64,000 nt of DNA from the NCBI GenBank assembly GCA_963735465.1, contig CAVTLA010000001.1, forward strand, positions 2,046,001 through 2,110,000, given 5' to 3'. Position numbers and translations under genes: made by a program. Numbering within the stretch: the stretch's first letter is position 1; every line of letters starts with the position of its first letter. Below are positions 44,894-53,953 of the stretch, one piece after another. A model generated the notes under the pieces. The model saw only the letters and a program-made list of their open reading frames with translations. It was not told the DNA's origin and ran no database searches. Origin of the DNA: DASZHJ01 sp963735465. Its GTDB lineage: Bacteria > Pseudomonadota > Alphaproteobacteria > ATCC43930 > CGMCC-115725.

Positions 44894-46029
44894 GCGCGTC
44901 CCTGCTGTTGAATGCGCCCCTTCCATTCTCCGCCTTTTCCCTGCCAGTGACGCCGCGCGGAGTCGAGAGTGGCGGCCATGTAGACCAGCGCGATCGCCGG
45001 CAGCAGAGGCGCCCAGGCCGGCGAGCGGCCGTAGAGCTGAAGCATCGGCAGATAGGCGAAAGCCATGCAGGCCCAGGCCGCGAGGCCGAGCGGCGCCGCC
45101 TCGGTTCCACTCACCGTCACCGCCACCGGCACCAGGAAAGTGACGGCGAGACCAAGCACGGTGCCCGCCAGCACGATCGGCGAATACCCGAGCTGGGCAT
45201 AGGCGGTGCGGGCGACCATGTGCCAAATATCGCCGAGCGCGGGATAGGGGCGCAAGCTCCGCGTCCGCACACTGAGGCCGAGCCAGATCGCGCCACCCCG
45301 CTTCACCGCCCGGCCCAAGGCGCAGTCGTCGATGATCTCGCCGCGGATCGCGGCCAGGCCGCCGATGCGCTGCAGCGCCTCCCGGCGCAGCAGCACGCAG
45401 CCGCCGGCGGCACCGGCCGTGCGGCGCCTGACATCGCGGATCCAGGCGAAGGGAAAGAGCATCTCGAAGAAGAACACGAAAGCGGGAATGAGAAAGCGCT
45501 CGGCGAGGCTCTCGGTGCGCAGGCGCACCATCAGGGACGCGAGATCCACGCCGGTCTCGATGCGCGCGGCGAGCTCACGGAGATTTGTCCTGTCATGGAC
45601 GATGTCCGCGTCGGTGAGGAGCACGAGCTCCGGCGGCGGATCGCGCTGCACCAGCTGCTGCAGCCCCTGATCGAGGGCCCAGAGCTTGCCGGTCCAACCC
45701 GGCGGCAACTCCCGTGCGCGAACTATCGTCAGGCGATCGGCGGCGCCCGCGGCCGCGGCGGCACTCCGTGCCATCTCGGCTGTGCCGTCGTCGCTGTGGT
45801 CATCCACCAGGATCACCGAGAAATTGCCGGGATAGTCCTGAGTCAGGAGCGAGCGGACGGCATCGCCGACATAGGGCGCCTCGTTGCGAGCCGGCACCAC
45901 CGCGACGACGCCGCGCCAGCGCGCCGGCTCCGGCGCCGGCGGCAGCACGCCCTCGCGCCAGAAGCCGCCGCGCCCGAGCAGCAGATAAAGCCAGATCGCG
46001 AAGCTGAGAACGGCGAGGCCGGCGATCAT
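44890..46029 (-). CDS. hpnB: Hopanoid biosynthesis-associated glycosyltransferase HpnB
   Basis: 379-residue family 2 glycosyltransferase fold anchored by an N-terminal membrane segment (residues 3-20), with three or more C-terminal membrane segments (about 275-355). The GT-A motifs are VVPARNEAPYVGDAVRSLL, ILVDDHSDDGT and VLLTDADIVHD (DxD). IIDDCALGRAVKRGG follows. HpnB proteins are found in hopanoid operons, with the exact sugar transfer still unclear. It overlaps hpnA and hpnC by 4 bp each. Confidence 0.93.
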   Translation of the reverse strand: MIAGLAVLSFAIWLYLLLGRGGFWREGVLPPAPEPARWRGVVAVVPARNEAPYVGDAVRSLLTQDYPGNFSVILVDDHSDDGTAEMARSAAAAAGAADRLTIVRARELPPGWTGKLWALDQGLQQLVQRDPPPELVLLTDADIVHDRTNLRELAARIETGVDLASLMVRLRTESLAERFLIPAFVFFFEMLFPFAWIRDVRRRTAGAAGGCVLLRREALQRIGGLAAIRGEIIDDCALGRAVKRGGAIWLGLSVRTRSLRPYPALGDIWHMVARTAYAQLGYSPIVLAGTVLGLAVTFLVPVAVTVSGTEAAPLGLAAWACMAFAYLPMLQLYGRSPAWAPLLPAIALVYMAATLDSARRHWQGKGGEWKGRIQQQGRA

Positions 46030-47033
46030 GAGCGCAGCATCCCCTGCGCCCGGAACCAGCCGATGGCGTCGCCCAGCGCCTGATCGACGGGTCGGGCGCG
46101 GAAGCCGAGCTCGCGCTCCGCCTTCGCGGCCGAGAAGAACATCTTCTTCCGCGCCATGCGGAGCGCGTCGAAGGTGACCATCGGCTCCTTGCCGGTGAGC
46201 CGTCCCCAGCCTTCCGCGACCGCTGCCACCGGCCAGACCGCCCGGTTCGGCAGGCGAAGGGTCGGTGGACGGCGACCGGTCATGAGCGCGATGCGGCGCA
46301 GGATCTCCGCCAGGGACATATCCTCGCCGCCGAGGATGTAGCGCTCGCCGACTTTCCCCTTCTGCTCCGCCAGCAGATGGGCCGCCGCCACGTCATCCAC
46401 ATGGACGAGGTTGAGTCCGGTGTCGACGAAGACCGGCATGCGGCCGGAGGCGGCCTCGACTATCATCCGGCCGGTGGGCGTCGGCTTGATGTCACGGGGC
46501 CCGATCGGCGTCGAGGGATTGACGATGACGGCCGGCAGGCCCTCGCTCGCGATGAGCTTGCGCACCTCCACCTCGGCCAGGAACTTCGATTGCTTGTAGG
46601 GGCCGATCATGTCGGCGTACTCGCTGGGCGTCGTCTCGTCCGAGGGCGTGCCGCCGGGAATGATGCCGAGGACGGCGACGCTCGACGTGTAGACGATGCG
46701 ATCGACGCCGGCGGCGAGCGCCGCCTGCATCAGCGCGCGGGTGCCGTCCACATTGGCGCGGAACATCGCCTGGGGATCGCGCACCCAGAGCCGGTAGTCG
46801 GCGGCGACGTGGAAAAGCGCGCCGCAGCCGGAGACCGCCGCGGCAAGGCTCGCCGGATCCTCCAGCGAGCCTTCGGCGATCTCAATGTCCAGGCCCGCGA
46901 GATTGCGCCGGTCGCTGCCGCGCCGGGCCAGGACGCGCACGCGGCGGCCGGCGGCGATGAGCGCGCGCGCCACCGCCGCGCCCACGAACCCCGTGGCGCC
47001 CGTGACCAGCGCGGGCTTTTCTGCTGCTCTCAT
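46026..47033 (-). CDS. hpnA: Hopanoid-associated sugar epimerase HpnA
   Basis: 335-residue extended SDR, NAD-dependent epimerase/dehydratase family. The cofactor motif is ALVTGATGFVGAAVARALIA; VYTSSVAVLG and a Y-x3-K in IGPYKQSKFLAE follow. Such proteins head many hpn operons and are proposed to modify the hopanoid polar head group. Stop/start overlap with hpnB is ATGA at 46026-46029. dxr lies 63 bp upstream on the same strand, so it may share the transcript. Confidence 0.93.
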   Translation of the reverse strand: MRAAEKPALVTGATGFVGAAVARALIAAGRRVRVLARRGSDRRNLAGLDIEIAEGSLEDPASLAAAVSGCGALFHVAADYRLWVRDPQAMFRANVDGTRALMQAALAAGVDRIVYTSSVAVLGIIPGGTPSDETTPSEYADMIGPYKQSKFLAEVEVRKLIASEGLPAVIVNPSTPIGPRDIKPTPTGRMIVEAASGRMPVFVDTGLNLVHVDDVAAAHLLAEQKGKVGERYILGGEDMSLAEILRRIALMTGRRPPTLRLPNRAVWPVAAVAEGWGRLTGKEPMVTFDALRMARKKMFFSAAKAERELGFRARPVDQALGDAIGWFRAQGMLRS

Positions 47034-47096
47034 GGAGATCGGGTATGGCTCAGGCGTCGAGATCAGGCAACGTCCGCCCCGGCGTCGAGCGGCGCG

Positions 47097-48299
47097 TCAG
47101 AACGCGCCGGCGGCAAGCGCCATGGAGCTGCCGTTGCCGATGATGCGGAGCGCCATCTCCCGCGCCGCCTGATCGACCGCGGCGACGTCGTCGAGGCTCT
47201 CGATCGCGCGCGCCGGCAGCGCCTCCAGCGTCCGCTCCACCGTGGAGGCGATCTCGAGGAAGCCGATCTGCCGCTGCAGGAAGGCCGCTACCGCGATCTC
47301 GTTGGCGGCGCTGAGCACCGTGGGCGCGGTGCCGCCCTCCACCAGCGCCTGGCGCGCCAGGCGGAGCGCGGGGAAGCGCACGGGGTCCGGCGCCTCGAAG
47401 GTGAGGCGCGCGAGCGCCGCCAGGTCGAGGCGCGCGGTGGGTGCCGGAATGCGGTCGGGCCAGCCCAGCGCGCTGGCGATCGGCGTGCGCATGTCCGGCG
47501 AGCCCATCTGCGCCAGCATGGAGCCGTCGGTATAGCAGACCATGCCGTGGATGACGGATTGCGGGTGCACGATCACGTCGATGCGCTCGCTTGGGAGATC
47601 GAAGAGGTGATGAGCCTCGATCACCTCCAGGCCCTTGTTCATGAGGGTGGCGGAATCGACGGAGATCTTGGCGCCCATGCGCCAGTTCGGATGCGCCACC
47701 GCCTGCTCCGGCGTCGCGCGCTCCATCTCGGCGCGGCTGCGCTCGCGGAACGGGCCACCGCTGGCGGTGAGAACGATGCGCTCGATGGCGTGCCGGCGCG
47801 CCTCGTCGAAGACCTGGAAGACGGCGTTGTGCTCGCTGTCGACAGGCAGGAACCGCGCGCCATATTTCCTGGCCTCGGCGGTGATGAGCGCACCGGCGCA
47901 GACCAGCGCCTCCTTGTTGGCGAGCGCCACCAGCGCCCCGCGGCGCACCGCCGCCAGGATCGGCGGCAACCCCGCGGCGCCGACGATCGCCCCCATCACC
48001 CAGTCGGAGGGCCGCGCCGCCGCCTCGATGATGGCGTCGGGCCCCGCCGCTGCCTCGATGCCGCTGCCTGACAGCGCGGCCTTCAGGGCGCGGTATTGGC
48101 TTTCCTCGGCGACCACGGCGAACTTCGCCTTCAGGCGCCGGGCCTGATCCGCCAGCAGCTCCGCATTGCGATGTGCCGTCAGCGCCTCGACCGCATAGCG
48201 CTCGGGCTCCGCTTCCACCAGGGAGACTGTGTTGCAGCCGACGGACCCGGTCGAGCCGAGGATGCTGACGCGGCGTGGTGCGGCGCCCGGCGTGGTCAC
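47097..48299 (-). CDS. dxr: 1-deoxy-D-xylulose-5-phosphate reductoisomerase
   Basis: Second MEP enzyme (IspC), NADPH-dependent, 400 residues from GTG 48299. Motifs: VSILGSTGSVGCNTVSLVEA for NADPH, NKEALVCAG, PVDSEHNAVFQV for the metal and substrate, ASGGPFRERS, HPNWRMGAKISVDSATLMNK and GLEVIEAHHLF. The longer frame to 48410 adds 37 residues without family match. The start codon context is weak. It sits just upstream of hpnA-G on the same strand, an unusual and telling position. Confidence 0.95.
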   Translation of the reverse strand: MTTPGAAPRRVSILGSTGSVGCNTVSLVEAEPERYAVEALTAHRNAELLADQARRLKAKFAVVAEESQYRALKAALSGSGIEAAAGPDAIIEAAARPSDWVMGAIVGAAGLPPILAAVRRGALVALANKEALVCAGALITAEARKYGARFLPVDSEHNAVFQVFDEARRHAIERIVLTASGGPFRERSRAEMERATPEQAVAHPNWRMGAKISVDSATLMNKGLEVIEAHHLFDLPSERIDVIVHPQSVIHGMVCYTDGSMLAQMGSPDMRTPIASALGWPDRIPAPTARLDLAALARLTFEAPDPVRFPALRLARQALVEGGTAPTVLSAANEIAVAAFLQRQIGFLEIASTVERTLEALPARAIESLDDVAAVDQAAREMALRIIGNGSSMALAAGAF

Positions 48300-48422
48300 G
48301 GGTTCCGACCCGCGTTCGCGGAATCCGGACCGGACACGCGGCGCCTGCTCCGCTCGATTGTCTCGCTGCAATTCATGGCTAACTGATACCCCTGCCCCCG
48401 GCCGGCGCAAAGGAACAAAAAA

Positions 48423-49136
48423 TCAGCGCGCCGCCGTCTTGCCGCCGTCAGGCACGCCACCCAGCTGCAGCGCCTCCACCAGGCCCGCCAACCGCTCCAG
48501 GTGCCGATCGCGGATCCCGAGTTCGTGCAGGTGCTGGACCGTGGAGAAAAGATAGCTGCAACAGCGCCCTAGAGGACCTTCTGCACGTGCCAGGACAGCC
48601 GCCACCTCGGCGTCCGGCAGGCGGCCGGCGTAGCGGTGATGGGCCCCGTTCATGACGAATGCGATGGCGCGCACCGGCCCCGCGGGCGTCACGCCGTTAA
48701 CCCAGCGCGGAGAATAGGCGCCGGTCACCATCTCCCGCCGCCACAGCAGCGTGAGCTCCTCCTGCGCCTGGGCCTCGGCGATTCGATAGACCACGCCGCG
48801 ACAGGACCCCCCGCGCTCCAACGCCAGCATCAGCCCGGGATACTCGGCAGTGCCGCGCCCGAGATGCGTCCACAGGCAGAAGCGGCGGTGCAGGCCGCGG
48901 ACATCGGCGGTGCGCCGCTCCACCGTGTGGATGCTGGGATTCCAGATCAGCGAGCCGTAGGCGAAGACCCAGACGTCACCGGTCCCGTCGGGGCGCGCCG
49001 CCAGGGTATCGGCGATCGAGGCCTGGATCTGCTCGTCGGACCAGACCTTGAGATCCGGGTTGGTCTTGATAAGCCAGCGCCGCAGCGACCCGTCGGCCAG
49101 GCTCTCGCGCGTCAGCTTGATCTCGTCGTCGCTCAC
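48423..49136 (-). CDS. ChaC-like gamma-glutamylcyclotransferase
   Basis: 237 residues; degrades glutathione to 5-oxoproline and Cys-Gly. The family substrate-binding loop VWVFAYGSLIWNPSIHTVER is present. LWTHLGRGTAEYPGLMLALE and CRGVVYRIAEAQAQEELTLL follow, with WRREMVTGAYSPRWV carrying the expected catalytic Glu. GTG 49136. It follows the MarR gene by 7 bp, so they may share a transcript. dxr is 123 bp downstream. Confidence 0.9.
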   Translation of the reverse strand: MSDDEIKLTRESLADGSLRRWLIKTNPDLKVWSDEQIQASIADTLAARPDGTGDVWVFAYGSLIWNPSIHTVERRTADVRGLHRRFCLWTHLGRGTAEYPGLMLALERGGSCRGVVYRIAEAQAQEELTLLWRREMVTGAYSPRWVNGVTPAGPVRAIAFVMNGAHHRYAGRLPDAEVAAVLARAEGPLGRCCSYLFSTVQHLHELGIRDRHLERLAGLVEALQLGGVPDGGKTAAR

Positions 49137-49143
49137 GGACGCG

Positions 49144-49644
49144 CTAGCTCAGCTTGGGGTCGGCGTCGAGCGCGATACCCAGCTTGGTCAGGATCGTCCT
49201 GAGGCGGGACAGATCCTCGCCGGAGAGATCGCGCAGGGCCACGTGGTTGACCTCGGCGGCGTGGGGCAGCAGCTGCTCCCTGAGCGCGCGGCCGCGCTCG
49301 GTCAGAAACACATTCACGATGCGCCGGTCGATGCGATTGCGCACGCGGCGCACGAAGCCTTTGCGCTCCATGTTGGTGAGGGCGCTGGCGGTGGTGGGCT
49401 CCATCATGCCGACTCGCTGGCTGAGTGCGCGCTGGCTGATGCCGTCTTCTTCCCAGAGCGCGCGCAGGAAATACCACATGCCGATGCTGACGCCATGGGG
49501 CGCGATGCGGGCGCCGAGGGAGCGCATGAAGGCGCGATGGGTCTGGCGGACGAGATACCCCACGCTGGCTGCGGGAGGCAGCAATTCGTCCGCGGTGTCA
49601 GCGGGGAGTTCGGCCAGGACGGGGCTCGATCGGATCGGCTTCAC
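49144..49644 (-). CDS. MarR family transcriptional regulator
   Basis: 166 residues, winged-helix repressor whose ligands are often phenolic acids. The DNA-binding part is GISQRALSQRVGMMEPTTAS (recognition helix) with the wing VRRVRNRIDRRIVNVFLTER. N- and C-terminal helices form the dimer interface. It is divergent from the Rieske oxygenase genes, the classic place for a local regulator. A palindrome-like TTAGATACCTAA at 49773-49784 is a candidate operator, and a related element lies near 55010. The start is GTG 49644. Confidence 0.92.
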   Translation of the reverse strand: MKPIRSSPVLAELPADTADELLPPAASVGYLVRQTHRAFMRSLGARIAPHGVSIGMWYFLRALWEEDGISQRALSQRVGMMEPTTASALTNMERKGFVRRVRNRIDRRIVNVFLTERGRALREQLLPHAAEVNHVALRDLSGEDLSRLRTILTKLGIALDADPKLS

Positions 49645-49772
49645 GGACTTCCGTCTAGCCGGAAACTACCCGGCTTGTCAAAGCATTAGAGGAAGAAACT
49701 CAGGTATTACATCGACAGAGAATGAGGCGCCACCGGGTTGACCGGCGGCACCGGCTCTGCGATCCTTCATCC

Positions 49773-49784
49773 TTAGATACCTAA
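49773..49784. promoter_or_regulatory. Candidate MarR operator, copy 1 (TTAGATACCTAA)
   Basis: TTAG-ATAC-CTAA is an A/T-rich imperfect palindrome in otherwise GC-rich DNA, 26 bp before the Rieske alpha-subunit ATG. Its CTTAGATACC core matches CTTAGATATC at 55010-55019, in the other catabolic promoter region, at 9 of 10 bases. Operator function is inferred. Confidence 0.45.
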
Positions 49785-49809
49785 ACATTTTTCATGGGGA
49801 GGCGCCAGC

Positions 49810-51057
49810 ATGGACGACAGCGCGCTCAGCCCGCCGAGCGCCCGGCGGCACTGGCCCGAGGGCGGCCTCGCCCGCATCCCCTATTGGGTCTACACCGACC
49901 CCGAGGTCTACCGCGCCGAGCAGGAGCGCATCTTCTGCGGCGCGAGCTGGGCCTATGTGGCGCTCGAGGCCGAGATCCCCAACCCCGGCGACTTCATCCG
50001 CACCTATGTGGGCGACAAGCCCGTGGTGGTGGCGCGCGATCTCGAAGGCGGCATCAGCGTGCTGCTCAATCGCTGCGCCCATCGCGGCGTCGAGTTCTGC
50101 CAGGCGGCGCACGGCAATGCCCGCGAGTTCATGTGCCCCTATCACCAGTGGACCTACGACCTCGCCGGCAAGCTGATCGGCGTGCCGTTCCGCCGCGGCG
50201 TCAAGCAGCAGGGCGGCATGCCCGCGGATTTCCGCCTGGAGGAGCACGGCCTCACCCGCCTCGCGGTGGCGCGCCGGCACGGCGTCGTCTTCGCGAGCTT
50301 CGAGCCGAACATGCCGGATCTGGAGACCTATCTGGGGCCGACGATGGTCGGGTATTTCGACCGCGTCTTCGACGGCCGCGCCCTCAAGGTGCTGGGCTAC
50401 ATGCGCCAGCGCATCAGCGCCAACTGGAAGCTGATGTTCGAGAACATCAAGGACCCCTATCACGCCAGCCTGCTCCATGTATTCCTCGTCACCTTCGGCC
50501 TGTTCCGCGCCGACCAGCCCTCGGCGGTGGAGATGGACGCGAGCGGCATGCACAGCGTGCTGGTCTCCAAGCGCGGCGAGCAGAAGGCCAATGAAGGCAC
50601 CGCGGAGATGAAATCCTTCCGCGCCGATTTCAAGCTCGCCGATGCGCGCCTCCTCGACCCCGTGCGGGAATTCACCGGCGACGCGACGGTCGTGATGCAG
50701 ACGCTGTGGCCGAACCTGATCGTGCAGCAACAGTCGAACACCCTCGCCATGCGCCAGCTGGTGACCCGCGGTCCCGGCGCCTTCGACCTCATGTGGACCT
50801 TCTTCGGCTACGCGGACGAGCCCGCGGAGATGACCCAGCGTCGGCTCCGCCAGGCCAACCTCATGGGCCCCTCCGGCTTCGTCTCCGTTGATGACGGCGA
50901 GATCATGGAATTCTCCCAGCACGGCATCGACGCCTTCTCCGGCGACGAGGGCGTGCTGGAGATGGGCGGGCGCGACGTGCGCAACGAGGCGCATATGGTG
51001 ACGGAGACGGCGATCCGCGGCTTCTATCAGGAATACCGCCGCGTCATGGGATTCTAG
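49810..51057 (+). CDS. Rieske aromatic-ring-hydroxylating dioxygenase, alpha subunit
   Basis: 415 residues. The Rieske 2Fe-2S site is Cys89-x-His91 to Cys109-x2-His112 (NRCAHRGVEFC and CPYHQW). The mononuclear iron site lies in NIKDPYHASLLH. Sequence style resembles benzoate/anthranilate/salicylate-5-hydroxylase large subunits. With a gentisate-dioxygenase-like bicupin nearby, salicylate to gentisate is an attractive but unproven reaction. GGGGAGG lies 7 bp before ATG 49810. The beta subunit follows after 11 bp. Ferredoxin and reductase genes are not in the window. Confidence 0.92.
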   Translation: MDDSALSPPSARRHWPEGGLARIPYWVYTDPEVYRAEQERIFCGASWAYVALEAEIPNPGDFIRTYVGDKPVVVARDLEGGISVLLNRCAHRGVEFCQAAHGNAREFMCPYHQWTYDLAGKLIGVPFRRGVKQQGGMPADFRLEEHGLTRLAVARRHGVVFASFEPNMPDLETYLGPTMVGYFDRVFDGRALKVLGYMRQRISANWKLMFENIKDPYHASLLHVFLVTFGLFRADQPSAVEMDASGMHSVLVSKRGEQKANEGTAEMKSFRADFKLADARLLDPVREFTGDATVVMQTLWPNLIVQQQSNTLAMRQLVTRGPGAFDLMWTFFGYADEPAEMTQRRLRQANLMGPSGFVSVDDGEIMEFSQHGIDAFSGDEGVLEMGGRDVRNEAHMVTETAIRGFYQEYRRVMGF

Positions 51058-51068
51058 GACCGCGCCCC

Positions 51069-51542
51069 ATGGTGAGTCCCGAAATCCGCGACGAGATCGA
51101 TGCGCTCTATGCCGACTATGCCGAGGCGCTCGACGACAACCAGCTCGAGCGCTGGCCCGAGCTGTTCGTCGAGGATTGCCTCTACAAGGTGGTGCCGCGG
51201 GAGAACTGGGATCGCGACCTACCGGTGGCGCTGATGCGCTGCGAGAGCCGGGGTATGTTGAAGGACCGGGTCAACGCGGTGCGCAACACCGCGGTCTACG
51301 CGCCGCGCAGCTTTCGCCATTTCATCGGCCAGTTCCGCATCCAGGCGGAAGCGCCGGACCGGTTCCGCGTCCGCGCCAACTACGTGGTGCTGCAGACCCT
51401 GGTGGACGACCTCACGCGGATCCAGAACGCCGGCAAGTATATCGACGTCGTCGTGCGCACCGGCGAGGGCCTGCGTTTCAAGGAGAAGATCTGCGTCTTC
51501 GACAGCGTGCTGGTGCCGAACTCGCTGATCTATCCGGTTTAG
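51069..51542 (+). CDS. Aromatic-ring-hydroxylating dioxygenase, beta subunit
   Basis: 157 residues of the SnoaL/NTF2-like fold used by small subunits of Rieske oxygenases. Visible: EIDALYADYAEALDDNQLER, WPELFVEDCLYKVVPRENWD and the conserved RNTAVYAPRSFRHFIGQFRI. It has a structural role in the oxygenase hexamer. It directly follows the alpha-subunit gene and ends with a 4-bp convergent overlap with the YciI-like gene. Confidence 0.92.
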   Translation: MVSPEIRDEIDALYADYAEALDDNQLERWPELFVEDCLYKVVPRENWDRDLPVALMRCESRGMLKDRVNAVRNTAVYAPRSFRHFIGQFRIQAEAPDRFRVRANYVVLQTLVDDLTRIQNAGKYIDVVVRTGEGLRFKEKICVFDSVLVPNSLIYPV

Positions 51543-51847
51543 GGATTGATCTTGCCGTCGCGCACGGCAATGCGCATCGGCTTCACCTCGATCTTCTGCC
51601 AGACGCGCTCCTTGACGTAGGGCTCGCGGTCCAGCCAACCGTCGAGTTCCTTGCGGCTGGGAAATTCCACCATGACAGCCGAGCCGACCATCTTGCCGGC
51701 ATCGTCGAGAAGAGCGCCGCCGATGATCAGCTCGCCCTTCGCCACCATCTCGCCGATGCCATCGAAATGTCCGGGACGCGCGGCGCGCCGGCGGTCGGCG
51801 GCGCCGGCATCGGTGCCGTCATAGGCGAGCACGAGGAACTGGGCCAT
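51539..51847 (-). CDS. YciI family protein
   Basis: 102 residues, ferredoxin-like alpha/beta barrel of the YciI/dehydrochlorinase group. The start MAQFLVLAYDGTDAGAADRR and the later FDGIGEMVAKGELIIGGALL match. The family His/Asp active pair appears as H in RRAARPGHFDGIG. ATG 51847 follows GGGAGG. Last gene of the minus-strand OCD-bicupin-DapA-YciI group, 74 bp after the DapA-like gene. Some family members act in aromatic or chloroaromatic breakdown; the role here is unknown. Confidence 0.87.
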   Translation of the reverse strand: MAQFLVLAYDGTDAGAADRRRAARPGHFDGIGEMVAKGELIIGGALLDDAGKMVGSAVMVEFPSRKELDGWLDREPYVKERVWQKIEVKPMRIAVRDGKINP

Positions 51848-51921
51848 GGAAGCCTCCCTGTCGAAATTGCCGGGAGACCATCCTACGTCCCGCGGCGCCT
51901 GGCGCAACAGCTGCGGGCGGC

Positions 51922-52849
51922 TCAGGCGGTCTTGCGCCGCTCCGCCCCGCTCAGCAGGCCCGCGCGGTCCAGCACCTCGTCGAGGCGCCTGGCAAGCTCC
52001 GGCGTCGCCGGCACCATCGGCAGGCGATGCTCTTCCGTGGGCAGGATGCCCAGACGCTTCATCATGTACTTCATCGGGATCGGGTTGGTGTCGAAGAACA
52101 CCGCCTGATTGAGCTCGAAGAGCGCGAAGTGGGCGGCGCGCGCCTCCGCCATGCGTCCCGCGAGCACGTGGCTCGCAGAGCTCCGCCACCGCCTTGGGCG
52201 CGAGATTGCCGACGGCGTTCATCACGCCGACGGCGCCCACCGCCATCATCGGGAAGCTCAGGTCCTCGAGGCCGACGTGGACGCGGAACTCGAACCCGAG
52301 CCGCGCCAGCACTTCGGTCACCAGGTTGAGGTCGTTGACCGCGTGCTTCATGCCGACGAGGTGCGGCACCTTCGCCGCGACGGCGGCGATGCTGTCCACG
52401 GTCATGTTGACCGCGGCGCGGCCGGGGATGTGATAGATCATCAGCGGCAGGCTCGTGCGCTTGCCGATGTCGAGATAGTACTCGACGAGGCCGCGCTGGG
52501 GCGGCCGGATGAAATACGGCGTCACGACCAGCAGCGCGTCGGCGCCGGCCTTCTCCGCCGCCGCGGTCATGGCGATGGTGTCCGCATGGGACTGGCCGCC
52601 GGTCGCCGCCACCACGGGGATGCGGCCGGCCGCGGTCTTCACCGCCACCTCGACGAGGCGATTGCGCTCCTCGATCGTGAGGGTGCTGGGCTCGCCGGTC
52701 GTGCCGTTGACGACGACGCCGTGGGAGCCTTCGGTCACCTGGCGCTCGATGAGGCGTGCATAGGTGTCGTAATCGACGGCGCCATCCTTGAACGGCGTCA
52801 CTACGGGCGGATAGGAGCCGCGCAGGAAATCGGGCTTCAAGCGGATCAT
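51922..52849 (-). CDS. DapA-family aldolase/lyase, with one apparent +1 insertion
   Basis: Class I aldolase of the DHDPS/N-acetylneuraminate lyase family, about 308 residues. The main frame has PPVVTPFKDGAVDYDTYARL, GVVVNGTTGEPSTLTIEERN, YHIPGRAAVNMTVDSIAA and the Schiff-base Lys in VGMKHAVNDLN. After AELCE the frame shifts; removing one base near 52170 restores VLAGRMAEARAAHFALFELN and the normal C terminus. It could be dihydrodipicolinate synthase, but position in an aromatic cluster suggests an aldolase/hydratase for a ring-cleavage product. The bicupin stop is 4 bp upstream. Confidence 0.87.
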
Positions 52850-52853
52850 GGGT

Positions 52854-53943
52854 TCAGCCCACCTTGCTGCGGTTGGTGGCGAAGCCGTCTTCCTGGCCGA
52901 GCACCGCCAGCGGCATCTTCAGGCTCTCCTGCCAGAGGATCGATTCCATGGCGATGTGCATCGGCTGGTCCTGCACCGTCAGCTCGTAGACGGACTCATC
53001 GTAGGACGCGTGGTTGTGCACGGCCCAGCCCGGCGCCGAGAGCATGAGATCGCCCGCCTTCCACTCCAGGACCTTACCCTCCACCGTGCTGCGGCCGCGG
53101 CCGGCGAAGTAGTAGTTGATCGCCGCCGAGGTATGACGGTGCGGCCGGTCGACGATCTTCGGCGGCCGGATGGTCATGGTGGCGAAGAAGCTGGGGGTGC
53201 AGCCGTTGGTGCGGCCGGTCATGGGATTGTACATGAGATAGAGCCGGCGTCCGACGTAGTCCTTGCCCAGCTCCACCAGCTTGTCGAGCTGGGCTTTCAC
53301 GTCCTGCCACGGCCAATGCAGCGACTTCGATTCCACCGCCGGCGGATTGATCAGGCGCTCGTAGGGCATGAGGAAGGCGCCGTCGTCGCCGATGCGCGAA
53401 GGTGCCGAAGGGGCTCTGGCGGCGCGGATCGTCGCGGCCGTCCTCGTTCGCCACCGCCTCCAGCAGCGTCGGGTTCTCCTCGACGTAGTGGACATTCAGC
53501 ATCTCCAGCATCGCCGCGTTCGAATAGGTGAGCCGCACCTGCAGCTCGCTGGTGTCGTTGCTGTGGAAATAGGGATGCATCGACGGCGTGTTCCAGACGT
53601 CGTACTGCCGGAACGCGTGGCGCTTGCCCTTGATGACCGATGTGCCGGCGCCCTGGATGCAGAAATTCACCTGGGTCGAGTTCTGCCGCACGACGACCGT
53701 GCGCTCGCCGGGCTTCAGCACCTCGAGCGCCACCTGGATTCCCGGCGCGAGGCCGTTGCCCTTGCCGGCGAGGGGATGGGAGATCAGGGAGCGGCGGCGG
53801 CCGTTCTCCGGCTTGGGCTGGCTCGCCAGCCGGTCGATCTCACCGTCGATGGTCTCCTTGGGGATCACCACCGCCGGCCAAAGCTCGATCGGATCCGGCG
53901 TCACGCCGGTGCGGTCCAGAAACATCGCCCTGGGATCGGTCAT
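52854..53943 (-). CDS. Bicupin, gentisate 1,2-dioxygenase-like, with one apparent +1 insertion
   Basis: About 362 residues after correction. The N-terminal cupin (ALEVLKPGERTVVVRQNSTQ) lacks the His-x-His metal motif. The C-terminal cupin has it: DRPHRHTSAAINYYFAGRG, with a third His region SAPGWAVHNHASYDES. The frames join near 53399 by removing one base (FGTF to RIGDDGAFLMPYERL). Start ATG 53943 has AAGGAG upstream. It may cleave gentisate or a related ring, but in gentisate dioxygenase the iron is in the N-terminal cupin, so the assignment is tentative. The OCD-family gene is 10 bp upstream. Confidence 0.78.
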
Positions 53944-53953
53944 GTCGGTCTCC

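Noticed and set aside
49650..49685. A sigma-70 promoter for the MarR gene (TTGACA and CTAGAC, 17-bp spacing, minus strand)
   Set aside because: The -10 match is poor and would put the transcript start almost on the GTG start codon.
51922..52849. Calling the DapA-family gene dapA with certainty
   Set aside because: It sits in an aromatic cluster, and the family includes many aldolases and hydratases; asd is not adjacent, so a lysine-pathway role is not supported by context.
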